Assembly (NCBI GenBank): GCA_024666565.1
Contig: CP088295.1
Span: forward strand, 1,860,001-1,924,000
From: Svornostia abyssi
GTDB lineage: Bacteria > Actinomycetota > Thermoleophilia > Solirubrobacterales > Solirubrobacteraceae
Direction of reading: 5' to 3'
DNA length: 64,000 nt
Shown: piece after piece, positions 26,861 to 36,823 of the stretch
Numbering within the stretch: the first letter of the stretch is position 1
Layout of the letters: every line of letters starts with the position of its first letter
Notes under the pieces: generated by a model
What the model was told of the DNA's origin: nothing
What the model saw: the letters and a program-made list of their open reading frames with translations, nothing else
The model's database searches: none
Position numbers and translations under genes: made by a program

Positions 26861-27552
26861 CCGTCGTCCTCCTCTGGGATATCGACGGCACGCTGCTCAG
26901 CACCGCGCGGGCCGGAGTGTTTGCGCTCGAGCACGCGGCGCGGGTCGTGACCGGCGCACCGGTCGACCTGCAGGCGGTCCCCACCGCGGGCATGACCGAC
27001 GCCCAGATCGCCGAGCAGGTCCTCCGCAACGCCGGGCACACCGCGAGCGAGCATGAGGTCCAAGTGTTCCTCGACGCGTATGCGGCCGCGCTCCCGGGGG
27101 TGCTGGGACGCAGGACCGGGCGGGTCCTCCCCGGGGTCCGGGAGGTCCTCGACGACCTCGCGGACGACCCCGGCGTGCTGAGCCTGCTGCTCACGGGCAA
27201 CATCGCCGCGGGCGCCGCTGCAAAGCTCGCGCACTACCGCCTCGACGACGTCCTCGCCGACGGCGCGTTCTGCACCGGCCCAGGCCCGCGCTCGGCGATC
27301 GCCGAGCGCGCGATGCAGCGTGCTGCCCTCCGGCTCGGCGGCGCGCCCGATCCCGCCCGTTGCTTCGTTCTCGGTGACACGCCGGCAGACGTCGCGTGCG
27401 CGACGGCGGTCGGTGTGCGGACCATCGCGATCGCGTCGGGGTCCCACACGCGGGCGGACCTGCTCGCCGCGGGCGCATGGCACGCGGTCGACCAGCTGCC
27501 CGACCCGGCTCGGTTTCGCGCGCTGATCGGCGTGCCGGCGGCGGTGGCCTGA
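26857..27552 (+). CDS. HAD-family phosphatase, candidate nonulosonate-phosphate phosphatase
   Basis: 231 residues with the HAD nucleophile motif D8-I-D10-G-T, a helical cap, the Thr motif LLLTGNIAAGA and the acidic motif FVLGDTPADVACA. HAD phosphatases remove phosphate from small sugars. Placed directly behind neuA (ATGA overlap), it is a good candidate for dephosphorylating a nonulosonate 9-phosphate or its precursor. Phosphoglycolate phosphatase-like activity is the main alternative from sequence alone. Confidence 0.85.
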   Translation: MTVVLLWDIDGTLLSTARAGVFALEHAARVVTGAPVDLQAVPTAGMTDAQIAEQVLRNAGHTASEHEVQVFLDAYAAALPGVLGRRTGRVLPGVREVLDDLADDPGVLSLLLTGNIAAGAAAKLAHYRLDDVLADGAFCTGPGPRSAIAERAMQRAALRLGGAPDPARCFVLGDTPADVACATAVGVRTIAIASGSHTRADLLAAGAWHAVDQLPDPARFRALIGVPAAVA

Positions 27553-27557
27553 CGCGC

Positions 27558-30522
27558 ATGGGGTCTGCCGAGCGCCTCATTGCCGCCGCAGTCCTCGGGT
27601 CGGTCGTCGCCTACGGTGCGACCTTTCTGGCCATCCGCCTGGCGGGCCAGTTCGACTTCTACGACCGCCCGTCGGCGAGCAAGGCCCACGGCGTGCCGAC
27701 GCCCTACCTCGGCGGGCTGGCGGTCACCGCGTCCTTCGTCGTGGTCATGCTCCTGCTCGCCCGGCGAACCTGAGCAGACGCTGCCGGTCGTGAGCGGTGC
27801 GCTCGTGCTGTGGACACTCGGCACGGTGGACGACCGCCGCTCGCTGCCCTGGTCGTTCCGCGTGGCGGTCGAGGCCCTGCTCGCCGCCGGGCTCTGGGCG
27901 CTCGGGCTGGGATGGGATCTGGGGCTCGGGGAGCTGGTGTCGCTGACCGTGACCGTCGCATGGGTCCTCGCGGTCACGAACGCCTTCAACCTGTTCGACA
28001 ACATGGACGGCGCCTCGGGCACGATGGGGCTCGTCATCGCCGGCGCGGTCTCGGCCCTCGGCGTCCTGCAGGACGACGTGTGGCTCGCGGCCTCCTCTGC
28101 GGCCCTCGCCGGTGCGTGCCTCGGGTTCCTGCCACACAACCTCGCCCGCCCACGGGCGCGAATCTTCCTTGGCGACGGCGGGTCGCTGCCGATCGGCTTC
28201 GTGCTTGCCGCGGTGATCATGATCGGGGCGCAGGACTTGGTCGCGCCGTGGCAGGGGCTCATCGTCGGGCTGCTCCTCGTGGCCGTCCCGGCGCTCGACA
28301 CCGTCCTCATCACCGTGTCGCGGCGGCGGCGTGGTCTCTCGGTGCTGACCGGGGGACAGGACCACCTGACGCACCGCACCGCGTGGCTCGTGTCAAGTGC
28401 CCACTGGGTCTGCCTGGTCCTCGGCGGCGCGCAGGCGCTGGTGTCCGCCCTGGTCATCGTCGCGATCCAGGGCGAGTCCGATCTGCTCGTGGTCCTGGTC
28501 CTCGCGTTCCTCGTGGTCGCCGCGGGCACGATCGCGCTGTGCGAGCGTGAGCGGCTCCGCGACCGCCTCGCCGCGGCCAGTGCGGCACCGGATGCCGGCG
28601 TGCGGCGCGCGCGGATGCGTCCGTACCCGTCCTACGCACTGCTCGCCGTCCTCGGCCTGGGGGCGGGACTCAGCCCGTTCTTCGGTGGCTACTACGAGGC
28701 CGGGCTGTGGGTTCCGATGGGGCTCGCCATCGTCGCGGTGACGGCGGTCGGGCTCATCGCGCGCCCGCTGCTGCTGCGCACGTCCGCTGCCGTCGCGCTC
28801 GCGGCTCTCACCCTCTTCGCGCTCTGGGCACTCCTGTCGGCGCGCTGGACCGACGCCGTCGCGCTCGCCATCGTCACCGCCGACCGCTGGCTCGTCCTCG
28901 TCGCGCTGCTGACGGTGCTCCTGCTGGTGATCCGCTCGGATGCCCGCGCCGTCTGGGCGCTGGGTTGCGCCGGCGTCGGTCTGCTCATCGTCGCGGCCTC
29001 CGTCGTGCTGCGCCTCCTGGGAAGCGACCCGGGCAGTCTTCTGCTCGACGGTCGTCTGAACGAGCCGTTGGGCTACATCAACGGCGGCGGTGCCGCCTAC
29101 GCCGCGGGCCTGTTTCTCGCGCTTGCGCTCGCTGAGCAGCGGCGCCCGGTACTGGCCGGTCCGGGGGCGGCGGCGCTCGCGCTGTTCTCCGGGCTGGCCC
29201 TGCTGACCCAGTCGCGCGGCACGCTGCTCGCGGTCGCCGGGACGCTCGTCGTCGTCCTCGCGGTCGTCCCCGGGCGCGCGCGGCGTGCGGGCGCGCTCCT
29301 CGTCGGCTTCGGGGCCGTCGCGCTGCTCAGCGGCCCGCTCCTCCACGTCTACGACGTCGCGGCCGACGCGCGGCTGGAGCCCGGCGACGGTCGCGCCGCC
29401 GGCCTCGCCCTGCTCGCTGCGACGGTGCTCGGTGGCGCGATCTGGGCGTCCCTGGCCGCCGTGCTGGAGCGGCGCCCGTCCCCTGCCTGGTGGAGCCCGC
29501 CGCGCTGGGCGGTGGTCGGGCTCATCGCGGTCTCTTTCGCCGGCGTGCTCGCCGCAGGGGCCGCGTCAGCGGACCGGGTGCGCGCGCAGGTCGACGCGTT
29601 CACGGAGCTCGACGAGGACGGCCGCCCCGCCGCCGACCAGTCGCGGTTGCTCTCCGGCTCGGGCAACCGGTACGACTTCTGGCGGGTGGCGGTGAACGCC
29701 TGGCGCGACAAACCGGTCGCCGGCCTCGGCGCGGGCGGGTATCGCGCGGCGTATCTCCAGGAACGGCAGGCGCCGGAGGAGGTCGGGCAGCCGCACTCGC
29801 TGCAGCTGCAGGCGCTGTCCGAGCTCGGCCTCGTCGGCGGGCTCCTGCTCCTGACGTGCGTCGCAGCGGTCGTCGTCGGCGCGGTGCCCGTCCTGCGGCG
29901 GGCGGGCCGGTCGCCGCGTGCTCGTGCGGTCGCAGTCGGCGGCATCGGGCTGTCGGCCAGCTGGCTGTTGCAGACGAGCGTCGACTGGCTGCACCTGTTC
30001 CCGGGGTTGACGGCCCTTGCGCTGCTCGGGACCGCCGCGCTGCTGCATGCCGAGCAGGACGACCCGGGTGCTCCGCCCGTCGTGCGCGGCCGCGCTGGAC
30101 CCGCGCTGGCGGTGCTCGTGGCGGCGGCCCTCGTCATCGCCGGCGCCCTGCTCACCCGCCAGGGGCTGACCGACGTCTACACCACACGGGCGCAGGAGGC
30201 GCTTGCCGAGGACCCGACGACGGCGCAGGTCGAATCGCGCCGCGCCCTGCGGCTCGACCCGCACACCGTCGCGGCCGGCTACACCCTTGCTGCTGCGCAC
30301 GCGCGCCAAGGCGACGCCGCGGGCGCGATCGCCGCCCTGCAGGAGACCATTCGTCGTGACCAGAGCACCCCGGTGACCTGGGAGCTGCTCGGCGACGTCT
30401 ACCTGCGCCGCGGCCGTGTCCTCGAGGCTCGCCGCGCCTACGCCCTGGCACTCGCGCGCAATCCCCGGTCGCCGCGGTTGGCGGCGCTCGCCGCCGATCC
30501 GACGGGCGATCGCGCACCCTGA
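27558..30522 (+). CDS. WecA/MraY-type glycosyl-phosphate transferase fused to O-antigen ligase-like domain and TPR tail (apparent frameshift)
   Basis: About 987 residues, many transmembrane helices. Residues 1 to about 330 match polyprenyl-phosphate HexNAc-1-phosphate transferases: GTVDDRR near 88, NAFNLFDNMDGASG near 141, FLGDGGS near 203 and DHLTHR. Residues about 353-845 look like a polytopic ligase/polymerase (Wzy/WaaL) with a large loop (FWRVAVNAWRDKPVAGLGAG). Residues about 870-987 are TPR-like (RALRLDPHTVAAGYTLAAAH). The frame breaks at GCCCGGC 27759-27765. Removing one C gives LLLAGEPEQTLPVVSGAL. It would both start lipid-linked glycan synthesis and polymerise or ligate it. Part could be inactive; all sugar-transferase motifs are intact. 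Confidence 0.82.
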
Positions 30523-30564
30523 ACGAGGGGTCGCCGGGGGACTGCTGCTCTATCGTGCGTGCCG

Positions 30565-31065
30565 ATGCCCAGGCTGACCGCGATAGCCGTCGCCCTGCTG
30601 CTGGTCCTGCCCGGGACCGCGTTCGCGGACGACGGGATCACGCTCGATCCGGACTCTGCTCCCGGCAAGGAGTATGAGATCCCGTCCGAGGCCGCGCGGA
30701 CCGACAACGACGGGTCGTCCTCCTCCGACGCACGCAAGGAGAACGGCGGCACGCAGCTGTTCGGCGAGGGTCTCGAGTCACCGGTCGCCGAGCCCGAGAT
30801 CGCGTCGGCCCCGCCCTCCACGACCGCGAGCGGGACCACGACCACGGGCGCGCCCGCGGCCACCACGACGACAGCCACGGCGGCAGGGACCTCGACCACG
30901 GAGATGGCCCAGCTCACGTCCTCGGGCGGTGACGATGGCGGCGGTGCGAGTTCCACCCTCGTGCTGCTCGGCGGTGCGGCCGCGATCCTCGTGATCGGCG
31001 GGCTTGGCGGGGTCCTCCTGCGCCACCGCGGCGACGCCCCCGAGCCAGGCACCCAGCCGGGATGA
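30565..31065 (+). CDS. Secreted, Thr-rich, C-terminally anchored protein
   Basis: 166 residues, family unknown. A signal peptide (VALLLVLPGTAFADD) is followed by an acidic Ser/Asp/Glu-rich region, a Thr/Ala/Gly-rich stretch (residues about 85-117) and one hydrophobic helix LVLLGGAAAILVIGGLGGVL, ending in a short Arg/His tail. This is a cell-surface stalk layout without an LPxTG sorting signal. ATG at 30565 is preferred; GTG at 30559 adds two residues. It overlaps the glycosidase start (ATGA), so the two exported products are probably made together. Confidence 0.7.
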   Translation: MPRLTAIAVALLLVLPGTAFADDGITLDPDSAPGKEYEIPSEAARTDNDGSSSSDARKENGGTQLFGEGLESPVAEPEIASAPPSTTASGTTTTGAPAATTTTATAAGTSTTEMAQLTSSGGDDGGGASSTLVLLGGAAAILVIGGLGGVLLRHRGDAPEPGTQPG

Positions 31066-32212
31066 CGGCCCGCAGGTCGGTCGCGCGCGGCGTCGTGCTG
31101 GGTGCGTGCGTCGCGCTGACGCTGCTCGGCGCCGCCCGCCCCGCGCACGCGGCCGGCTCGATCAAGAAAGCGATCTGGGGCCCGGCCGAGGTCAACGGCG
31201 TCTCGCAGTTCCCGATCTACCGGGACCTCGGCGTCGGCATCTACCAGCAGGACATCAGCTGGGCAGCGGTCACCCAGCGCGGCCGGCCCACGAACCCGCG
31301 CGATCCCGCCGACCCTGCGTACGCCTGGCCGAAGACGCTCGATGACGCGGTCGCCGAGGCCGGACGCTACGGCATCCGCGTCAGCCTCATGGTGTGGAAG
31401 ACGCCGCCCTGGGCCAACGGCGGCCAGGCCGTCATTGCCCCCCGTCGCGCGCGGCCGACTACGCGGATTTCATCGAGGCGGTGTCCCGGCGCTACCCGAG
31501 CGTCCGCCACTGGATGGTGTGGGGCGAACCGATCCGCGCACCGAACTACCTCCTGCACCCAACCGGCGCGCCGAACTACTACCAGCCGAACGGCGGCGCG
31601 GTTCCCCGGCCGCGTCCATTCAACGCGCAGCAACGCCGCGACGCCCAGCGCTACGCCCAGCTCGTCGACGCCGCCTACGGCCGACTGAAGTCGCTGAACC
31701 GCGCGCACAAGATCATCGGCGGGAACACGACGACGAGCGGCGATGTCGATCCCGAGAATTGGATCAAGCACCTGCGCCTGCCCGATGGTCGCCCGCCTCG
31801 GATGGACCTGTTCGGCCACAACCCGTTCACCTCGCGCGTCCCTGACCTCAAGCGCACGCAGATCGTGCCGGGCACTGCTGACTTCTCCGACCTGGACACC
31901 CTCGCGGGCTGGCTCGACCGCGACCTGCACCGGCGCGGGCGCAACCGCCGCCTGCGGATCTTCATCTCCGAGTTCACGATGCCGACGGACAAGCCGAGCT
32001 ACGAGTTCCCGTTTCATGCCACCCGCCCGGCGCAGGCGCGGGTCCTTGCCGCTGGGCTGCGCATCGCCCGCCGCTGGAACCGGATCTACACGTTCGGCTG
32101 GATGGGCCTCCGGGACCCCGCCCCTCGCGCGGACGGCACCGAGTCCCGGACGGGGCTCATCGACGCGCAGGACCGGCGCAAGCCCGCCTACGACGCGTAC
32201 AAGCGCGGCTGA
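31062..32212 (+). CDS. Secreted clan-A glycoside hydrolase-like protein (apparent frameshift)
   Basis: Signal peptide through AARPAHAAG, then a TIM-barrel glycosidase pattern: VGIYQQDISWAAVTQRG, HWMVWGEPIRAPNY (acid/base Glu near 156), GNTTTSGDVDPENW and LRIFISEFTMPTD (nucleophile Glu near 304). The frame breaks in six C (31438-31443). Adding one C gives VIAPPSRAADYADFIEAVSR, total about 383 residues. GH5/39/79-like families are candidates. A secreted hydrolase in the operon may trim or release the glycan. It ends 0 bases before the stop of the converging dehydrogenase gene. Confidence 0.75.
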
Positions 32213-33485
32213 TCAGAGCCGCTCCAGGGGAGCCGACCCGGCGTCCATCCCGCGAGTGACGCCGCGGAGGTCGAGCACCGGGACGTCCGTGTGCAGGAGC
32301 GCGGCATGGTCGACTTCAGGGTGTGCGGTGACGATCACCGCGACGTCCGCGCCGGTGAGCAGCTCGTCGATCGGCGTCGAGGCCAGGTCGTGGGCCTCCA
32401 ACCGGGGGACGTGCGGATCGTGGTACGCGGGGACGGCGCCGCGCGCCCGGAGCAGGTCGATGATCGCGAGCGCTGGGGACTCGCGGACATCCCCGATACC
32501 GCCCTTGTAGCTGACGCCGACGAGCGCGACCCGTGCTCCGGCGACGGACTCGCCCCCGGCGTCGAGCAGGCGCACGATCCGGGCGACGCAGTGCTGAGGC
32601 ATGTCGCGGTTCACGCGGCCCGCCAGTTCGACGAACCCTGCCTCCATGCCGAGTTCCCGCGCGCGCCACGACAGGTAGAACGGGTCGACCGGCAAGCAGT
32701 GCCCGCCCATGCCCGGGCCGGGCTCGAACCGCATGAAGCCGTACGGCTTCGTCGCCGCGGCGTCGGTGACCTCCCAGATGTCAATCCCCATGCGGTCGCA
32801 CAGCACCGCCAGCTCGTTGATGAGTGCGATGTTCACCGAGCGGAAGATGTTCTCCAGCAGTTTCGCCAGCTCAGCGACCTCCAGCGTGGAGACCGGGACG
32901 ATCTCGTCGCACACTGGGGCGTACAGCCAGGCCGCCCGGTCGCGGCATGCGTCCGTCAGGCCGCCCGGCGAGTCGCGGCGTGGTCCGCAGCGTGTGGGCC
33001 TCGCGCCCGGGGTCGACGCGCTCGGGGGAGTAGGCGACCTGCAGGTCCACGCCGGCGCGCAGCCCGTGTGCCTCGAGGAGCGGGATGAGGACCTCGCGCG
33101 TCGTCCCCGGGTACGTCGTCGACTCGAGCACGACGAGCTGACCGGCGCGCAGCCGCGGAGCGATGGTCACCGCCGCTGCGCGCAGCGCGGACAGGTCCGG
33201 TTCGCGGGCCGGAGTCAGCGGGGTCGGAACGCAGAGGATGATCGCGTCGGCGTCCGCGAGCAGCGCGTGGTCGTCCGTGACGCGCAGGCGATCGCCGACC
33301 GCGCGCAGTCGCGCGTCGGACACGTCCTCCACGTGGGACGTCTCGGCGCGCAGGCCCGCCAGCCGCCGCGGGTCCGTGTCGACGCCGGTGACCTGCGTGC
33401 CCGCCTCGGCAAACGCGACGGCGAGCGGGAGCCCGACGTATCCGAGCCCCACGACGCCGACGTGTCCCGGGGCGTCACTCCCCAT
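32213..33485 (-). CDS. UDP-sugar 6-dehydrogenase (apparent frameshift)
   Basis: Oxidises C6 of a UDP-hexose or UDP-HexNAc to the uronate with two NAD+. The N-terminal domain has GVVGLGYVGLPLAVAFAEAG and STTYPGTT. The central helix VSTLEVAELAKLLENIFRSV and catalytic Cys near 262 in GMGGHCLPVDPFYL are present, then VALVGVSYKGGIGDVRESPA. The frame breaks at GCCCGGC 32963-32969. Dropping one base gives TPRLAGGLTDACRDRAAWLY, 423 residues, the normal length. WecC-type (ManNAc uronate) or UDP-glucose dehydrogenase cannot be separated with confidence; SYKGGIGDVRES fits the HexNAc branch well. The start overlaps the preceding gene by 11 bases. Confidence 0.88.
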
Positions 33486-35319
33486 CCGCGGCCCAGCTCT
33501 TGGCCCAGTGATGGACCGCGTAGGCATCCGGGAACACCACATCGCGGGGACGGGCCTCGTCCCAGAGGTACGGGTAGAACCGCTCGGGCCCGAACAGCGT
33601 GACGTCCGGGAAGCGCTCGAGCACCCGGGTCAGGAACAGCGTCGCGGTGGCCTCGGGGTAGTGGCCCGTGCCGGCGGTCGTCTCGACGAGCTCGCAGGCC
33701 AGCGCAAACGCCGGGTGCCCGGGGACCGAGCCGATGACCGCGTTGCACAGCCGTCCGGGCACTTCGTACGCGGCGAACGCCGACACGCCGGCGAGGAGGT
33801 CGTCGATGGGTCGCAGGCACTCGACGTCGGTGTCGACGTACACGCCGCCGTGGTCGCGCATGATCGCGTAGCGGATGATGTCGGCGGCTTCGGCGAGGTT
33901 GCGGGCGAGGGCGACCGCCGGTGGCCGCGGCGCGTCCTTGTCGGTCCACAGCCGGATGTCCCAGGCCGGATGGGCTTGCCGCCAGCTCTCAAGGCAGGCC
34001 CGGCCCGCCGGCGGGAGGGGCTGACCGCCGAGCCAGATCATGTGCAGCACCCGCGGGATCTGCGGGGCGTCCGGGCCGGTGCGGCGGGTGCCCTCCTCCC
34101 GGCGATCGGGCGCCGGGAGCGGCGGGCGGATCTGCGCGCGCTGGATCGTGGGGCTGCCGTACCAGCGGACGCCCTCTTCGACGACGTCGACCGCGAGGTC
34201 GACCGACCCGGGACGGTCGGGCACGTCGAGCGGCACGGACACGATCTCGGTCTCGCCCGGTGCGAGCGGCGCGCTCAGGGCCCGCGCGCGCCCCTCGACG
34301 ACCGTGCCGTCCGGGAACCGCCAGCGCGACGCCACGAAGATCGACCGGTCGCGGCCGCCCTCGGGCCAGACCTCGTCGGAGCGGTTCGTGACACGCCAGA
34401 GATCCTCCCGGTGCTCGCCTGCCAGGAAGCGATGATCCCGGCCGATGGGCTGGCACTCCGCGCTCGCGCCCGCGAGGCCGGTCATCACGCGCGCGGCAGA
34501 CGGCGCCCGCTTGCGTCGGCGCCGCGGGGCGTCGCGCCCATGCCCGGCGAGCAGCGCGTCGATGAGCGGGGCGTCGGCGGCCGGCACGGGCTGAGGCGGG
34601 AGTGTCACGTGCAGCTCGGGCTCGAACAGCATCTCCATGGGGCGGCCGCCGACGGTCCGCGCGGCCGGGTTGCGGACCTCGTAGGAGAGCCATGTGCGCC
34701 GCCGGTCCTCGAGGGAGCACAAGACGCTCTTCGCGTGGTAGAGGGGCTCCTCGCGGTACGCCATGCGCGCCGACACCTCGATCCCCAGGTGCACCTCCCG
34801 CGTGAAGACCGGGCCGCTCGCGCGGCGCGCGAAGCGGATCTGCAGATCGGGCGCCCACGGAACCTCGTCGTACCAGCCCTCCGCGTCGGGCGTGAGCCAC
34901 CGGCGCGGGACGGTCACCTGGTCGACGTCCCTACGTTCCACGATCTCGGGCAGCGCGGCGAGCAGGGCCTGCGACGGGACCTCGTCGCTGTCCAGGCGCA
35001 GGATCCAGTCACCGGTGCATGCGGCGTGCATCTCCTGGAGGTGGTCTTCGAGGATGGTGAACCGAACGGGCAGGATCTCGTCGGCGAGCTCGCTGCAGGC
35101 GTCTCGCCACGTGTCAGGCATGCGGTCATCGCAGGCGATGACGACCTCGGCGCCGAGGCGGCGGAAGGGGCTGAGGATCGCCTCGACCGCGGACGGCGGC
35201 CCGGCCGTGACGATGCAGACGCTGAGCGCGCCGTTCAGCGAGGGGGGCGCGGGCGTCTCGTCGAGCGGCGCCAGGACGAGCCAGCGCATTGCGCAGGGCC
35301 TGAACTCGCATAGGGCCAT
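33475..35319 (-). CDS. Fusion glycosyltransferase: GT2-like domain, beta-sandwich, GT32 domain
   Basis: 614 residues. The N-terminal third is GT2-like, with SVCIVTAGPPSAVEAILSPF and the D-x-D-like WILRLDSDEVPSQALL. The middle (about 285-395) has FPDGTVVEGRARAL and APGETEIVSVPLDVPDRPGS, an Ig or Wzt-C-like sandwich. The C-terminal third is GT32: IPRVLHMIWLGGQPLPP and IIRYAIMRDHGGVYVDTDVE, with the DxD metal site. No signal peptide. Start at 35319 or ATG 35289. It may add two successive sugars, with the sandwich binding the chain. Middle of a three-gene minus operon. Confidence 0.78.
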   Translation of the reverse strand: MALCEFRPCAMRWLVLAPLDETPAPPSLNGALSVCIVTAGPPSAVEAILSPFRRLGAEVVIACDDRMPDTWRDACSELADEILPVRFTILEDHLQEMHAACTGDWILRLDSDEVPSQALLAALPEIVERRDVDQVTVPRRWLTPDAEGWYDEVPWAPDLQIRFARRASGPVFTREVHLGIEVSARMAYREEPLYHAKSVLCSLEDRRRTWLSYEVRNPAARTVGGRPMEMLFEPELHVTLPPQPVPAADAPLIDALLAGHGRDAPRRRRKRAPSAARVMTGLAGASAECQPIGRDHRFLAGEHREDLWRVTNRSDEVWPEGGRDRSIFVASRWRFPDGTVVEGRARALSAPLAPGETEIVSVPLDVPDRPGSVDLAVDVVEEGVRWYGSPTIQRAQIRPPLPAPDRREEGTRRTGPDAPQIPRVLHMIWLGGQPLPPAGRACLESWRQAHPAWDIRLWTDKDAPRPPAVALARNLAEAADIIRYAIMRDHGGVYVDTDVECLRPIDDLLAGVSAFAAYEVPGRLCNAVIGSVPGHPAFALACELVETTAGTGHYPEATATLFLTRVLERFPDVTLFGPERFYPYLWDEARPRDVVFPDAYAVHHWAKSWAADGE

Positions 35320-35322
35320 CTC

Positions 35323-35988
35323 CTAGTCGATGTAGTCGGATCCGGGAACATCGGTCACCTGCGGATGATCGAGCCTGTACCGCGGACGCGCGTCGATCCA
35401 GCTCGCGCGGTGGGTGGAGGCGAACCGCGCGGTGAGCGTTGCGCTGATGGTGGGATCGACGAAGTCGTGCACCTCGACGATCAGGCGGGCCCCGGCGAGC
35501 AGCGGTGCGGGACCGGGGTCGAGGAGGTCGCGTTCGGCGCCTTCGATATCGCAGACGATGAGCATGCCCGGACCGCTGAGGTGGGCGAGGTGGTTGAGGG
35601 TCAGCGGATGGGCCTCTGAGTCGAGGAACACCCCGTCGGCGACGCTGTTCTCCGCCGCAAGCGCGCGACACAGCGCGCGAAGGTCCGGGTTGATGTCGTA
35701 CGCGTAGACCGGCACGCCGGGCAGCCGCATCGCGAACCCCACGGCGTAGTAGCCCTCACCCGCCCCGACGTTCACCACGGCGGGTGGCCGGAGCGAGATC
35801 TCGTGTTCGATGAGGTCCGCGAGTTCACACTCATAGGTGCCGAGGAGCTTCGCGGCGGCGTCGTTCGCCCCGTCCAGTACCTCCGCGGGATACCGCATCC
35901 CGCGGAACGGCCCATGTGCGACGACCGGACCGTGGATGCCGACGAGGCCGTCCAGGTAGTCGGCGAGCGCGTGCTGAAGGCCTCCCAC
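35323..35988 (-). CDS. FkbM-like SAM-dependent methyltransferase
   Basis: 221 residues. Motif I VVNVGAGEGYYAVGFAMRLP, acidic ribose ligand YAYDINPD and IVCDIEGAERDLLDPGPAPL with a conserved Asp-x-Glu-Gly-x-Glu of FkbM-like enzymes. Most likely O-methylates a sugar. First gene of the operon, followed after 3 bases by the fusion glycosyltransferase. It is the last locus gene before the repeat at 36055. Confidence 0.78.
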   Translation of the reverse strand: MGGLQHALADYLDGLVGIHGPVVAHGPFRGMRYPAEVLDGANDAAAKLLGTYECELADLIEHEISLRPPAVVNVGAGEGYYAVGFAMRLPGVPVYAYDINPDLRALCRALAAENSVADGVFLDSEAHPLTLNHLAHLSGPGMLIVCDIEGAERDLLDPGPAPLLAGARLIVEVHDFVDPTISATLTARFASTHRASWIDARPRYRLDHPQVTDVPGSDYID

Positions 35989-36054
35989 GCGCGCAGGTAT
36001 ATCAGGGGTTCGGCGGTCCGATCGCGATGACGCTGCGCACGTCCGGTTGGTGAC

Positions 36055-36135
36055 CTAGTGGCGGAAGGTCCGCGCGGCAGGCCCGTCGACCGTGCACCAG
36101 TCGACCGGCAGCGCCGTCGCGCCCGGCGCGCGCTC
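36055..36135 (-). repeat. Direct repeat copy 2: 3' end of the small secreted gene
   Basis: The intact-gene copy of the repeat at 716-796, same orientation, 73 of 81 bases identical by my hand alignment. The longest shared blocks are 15-21 bases. Identity falls away upstream of the Arg-Glu codons. Together the copies enclose the glycan locus. Confidence 0.75.
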
Positions 36136-36243
36136 GGGCTGGCATCCGACCGCCGTCGAGGGGTCGGCACTGCGCGGGGTGCTGAGCCCGGCGGGCAGGA
36201 GGACGATCGCGGCAAGGGCAGAGGCGAGGCGCCGATCGAGCAT
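36055..36243 (-). CDS. Small secreted protein (62 aa)
   Basis: ATG at 36243 opens a signal-peptide-like start LDRRLASALAAIVLLPAG. The mature part is about 40 residues with two Cys (VGCQPERAPG and DWCTVDGPAARTFRH), which could form one disulfide. No family recognised. Its last 26 codons are repeated at 716-796, at the other end of the glycan locus. Real coding is supported by the signal peptide and by conservation of the reading (VDWCTVDxPAARTFRH) in both copies. Confidence 0.5.
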   Translation of the reverse strand: MLDRRLASALAAIVLLPAGLSTPRSADPSTAVGCQPERAPGATALPVDWCTVDGPAARTFRH

Positions 36244-36364
36244 GGGAGCAGTCCTATCCCGCGAGTGGGGCCGCGACGGCGGGGATTCGGTGGGAAACAG
36301 GTGTGTGGCCCGCCCGCGACCGCACGGAACTGCAGTTCCGCCTCCCGTAGCCGATACCCTTGGT

Positions 36365-36820
36365 ATGACCATGACGGTCGCGTCGCTCACTTCGCGGACG
36401 TTCCGGGTCGCTCCCGCGGCGGGAGGCGATCAGCAGGTCGTTGCGACCGTGCTGCTCAGCGCCGCGGACGGCCGTGCGCTGTCCGACGCGCTCAGCTGGC
36501 TGCGGACGCGCGACTACCTCGCGCCGGTGGTCGAGAGCGCCGACCAGATCCTGGCGCTGCGGGCGCTCGTCGCGCTCATCGACCAGATCGATTCGATTAC
36601 CGACGACGGCCACGGCGCGCCGATGGACCTCACGCAGGCGCAGGTCGCGCTGCTCGGTGAGGCGGCCGTGCGCTACGCCTCCGAGCGCGATGTCGAGGAC
36701 GGCTACGTCGTCCCGGCCGAACGCGAGCGCGTCGCTCGGCTGCGCGAGCTGTCGCACCGCCTGTTCGACCTCGGCGCGGACTTCGCCGGCGCGGTCGCCG
36801 AGGCGCAGGCGCACCACTGA
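36365..36820 (+). CDS. Hypothetical protein (151 aa)
   Basis: No family recognised. Soluble, no signal peptide, mixed helix. Contains VVATVLLSAADGRALSDALS, DQILALRALVALIDQIDSIT and RERVARLRELSHRLFDLGAD, suggesting a helical bundle. ATG at 36365 (MTMTVASL) is chosen; a second ATG two codons on is possible. Three bases before the DUF2510/DUF4870 gene, so the pair is probably one transcript. Divergent from the small secreted gene across 121 bases with no clear terminator or promoter motif seen. Confidence 0.65.
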   Translation: MTMTVASLTSRTFRVAPAAGGDQQVVATVLLSAADGRALSDALSWLRTRDYLAPVVESADQILALRALVALIDQIDSITDDGHGAPMDLTQAQVALLGEAAVRYASERDVEDGYVVPAERERVARLRELSHRLFDLGADFAGAVAEAQAHH

Positions 36821-36823
36821 CCC

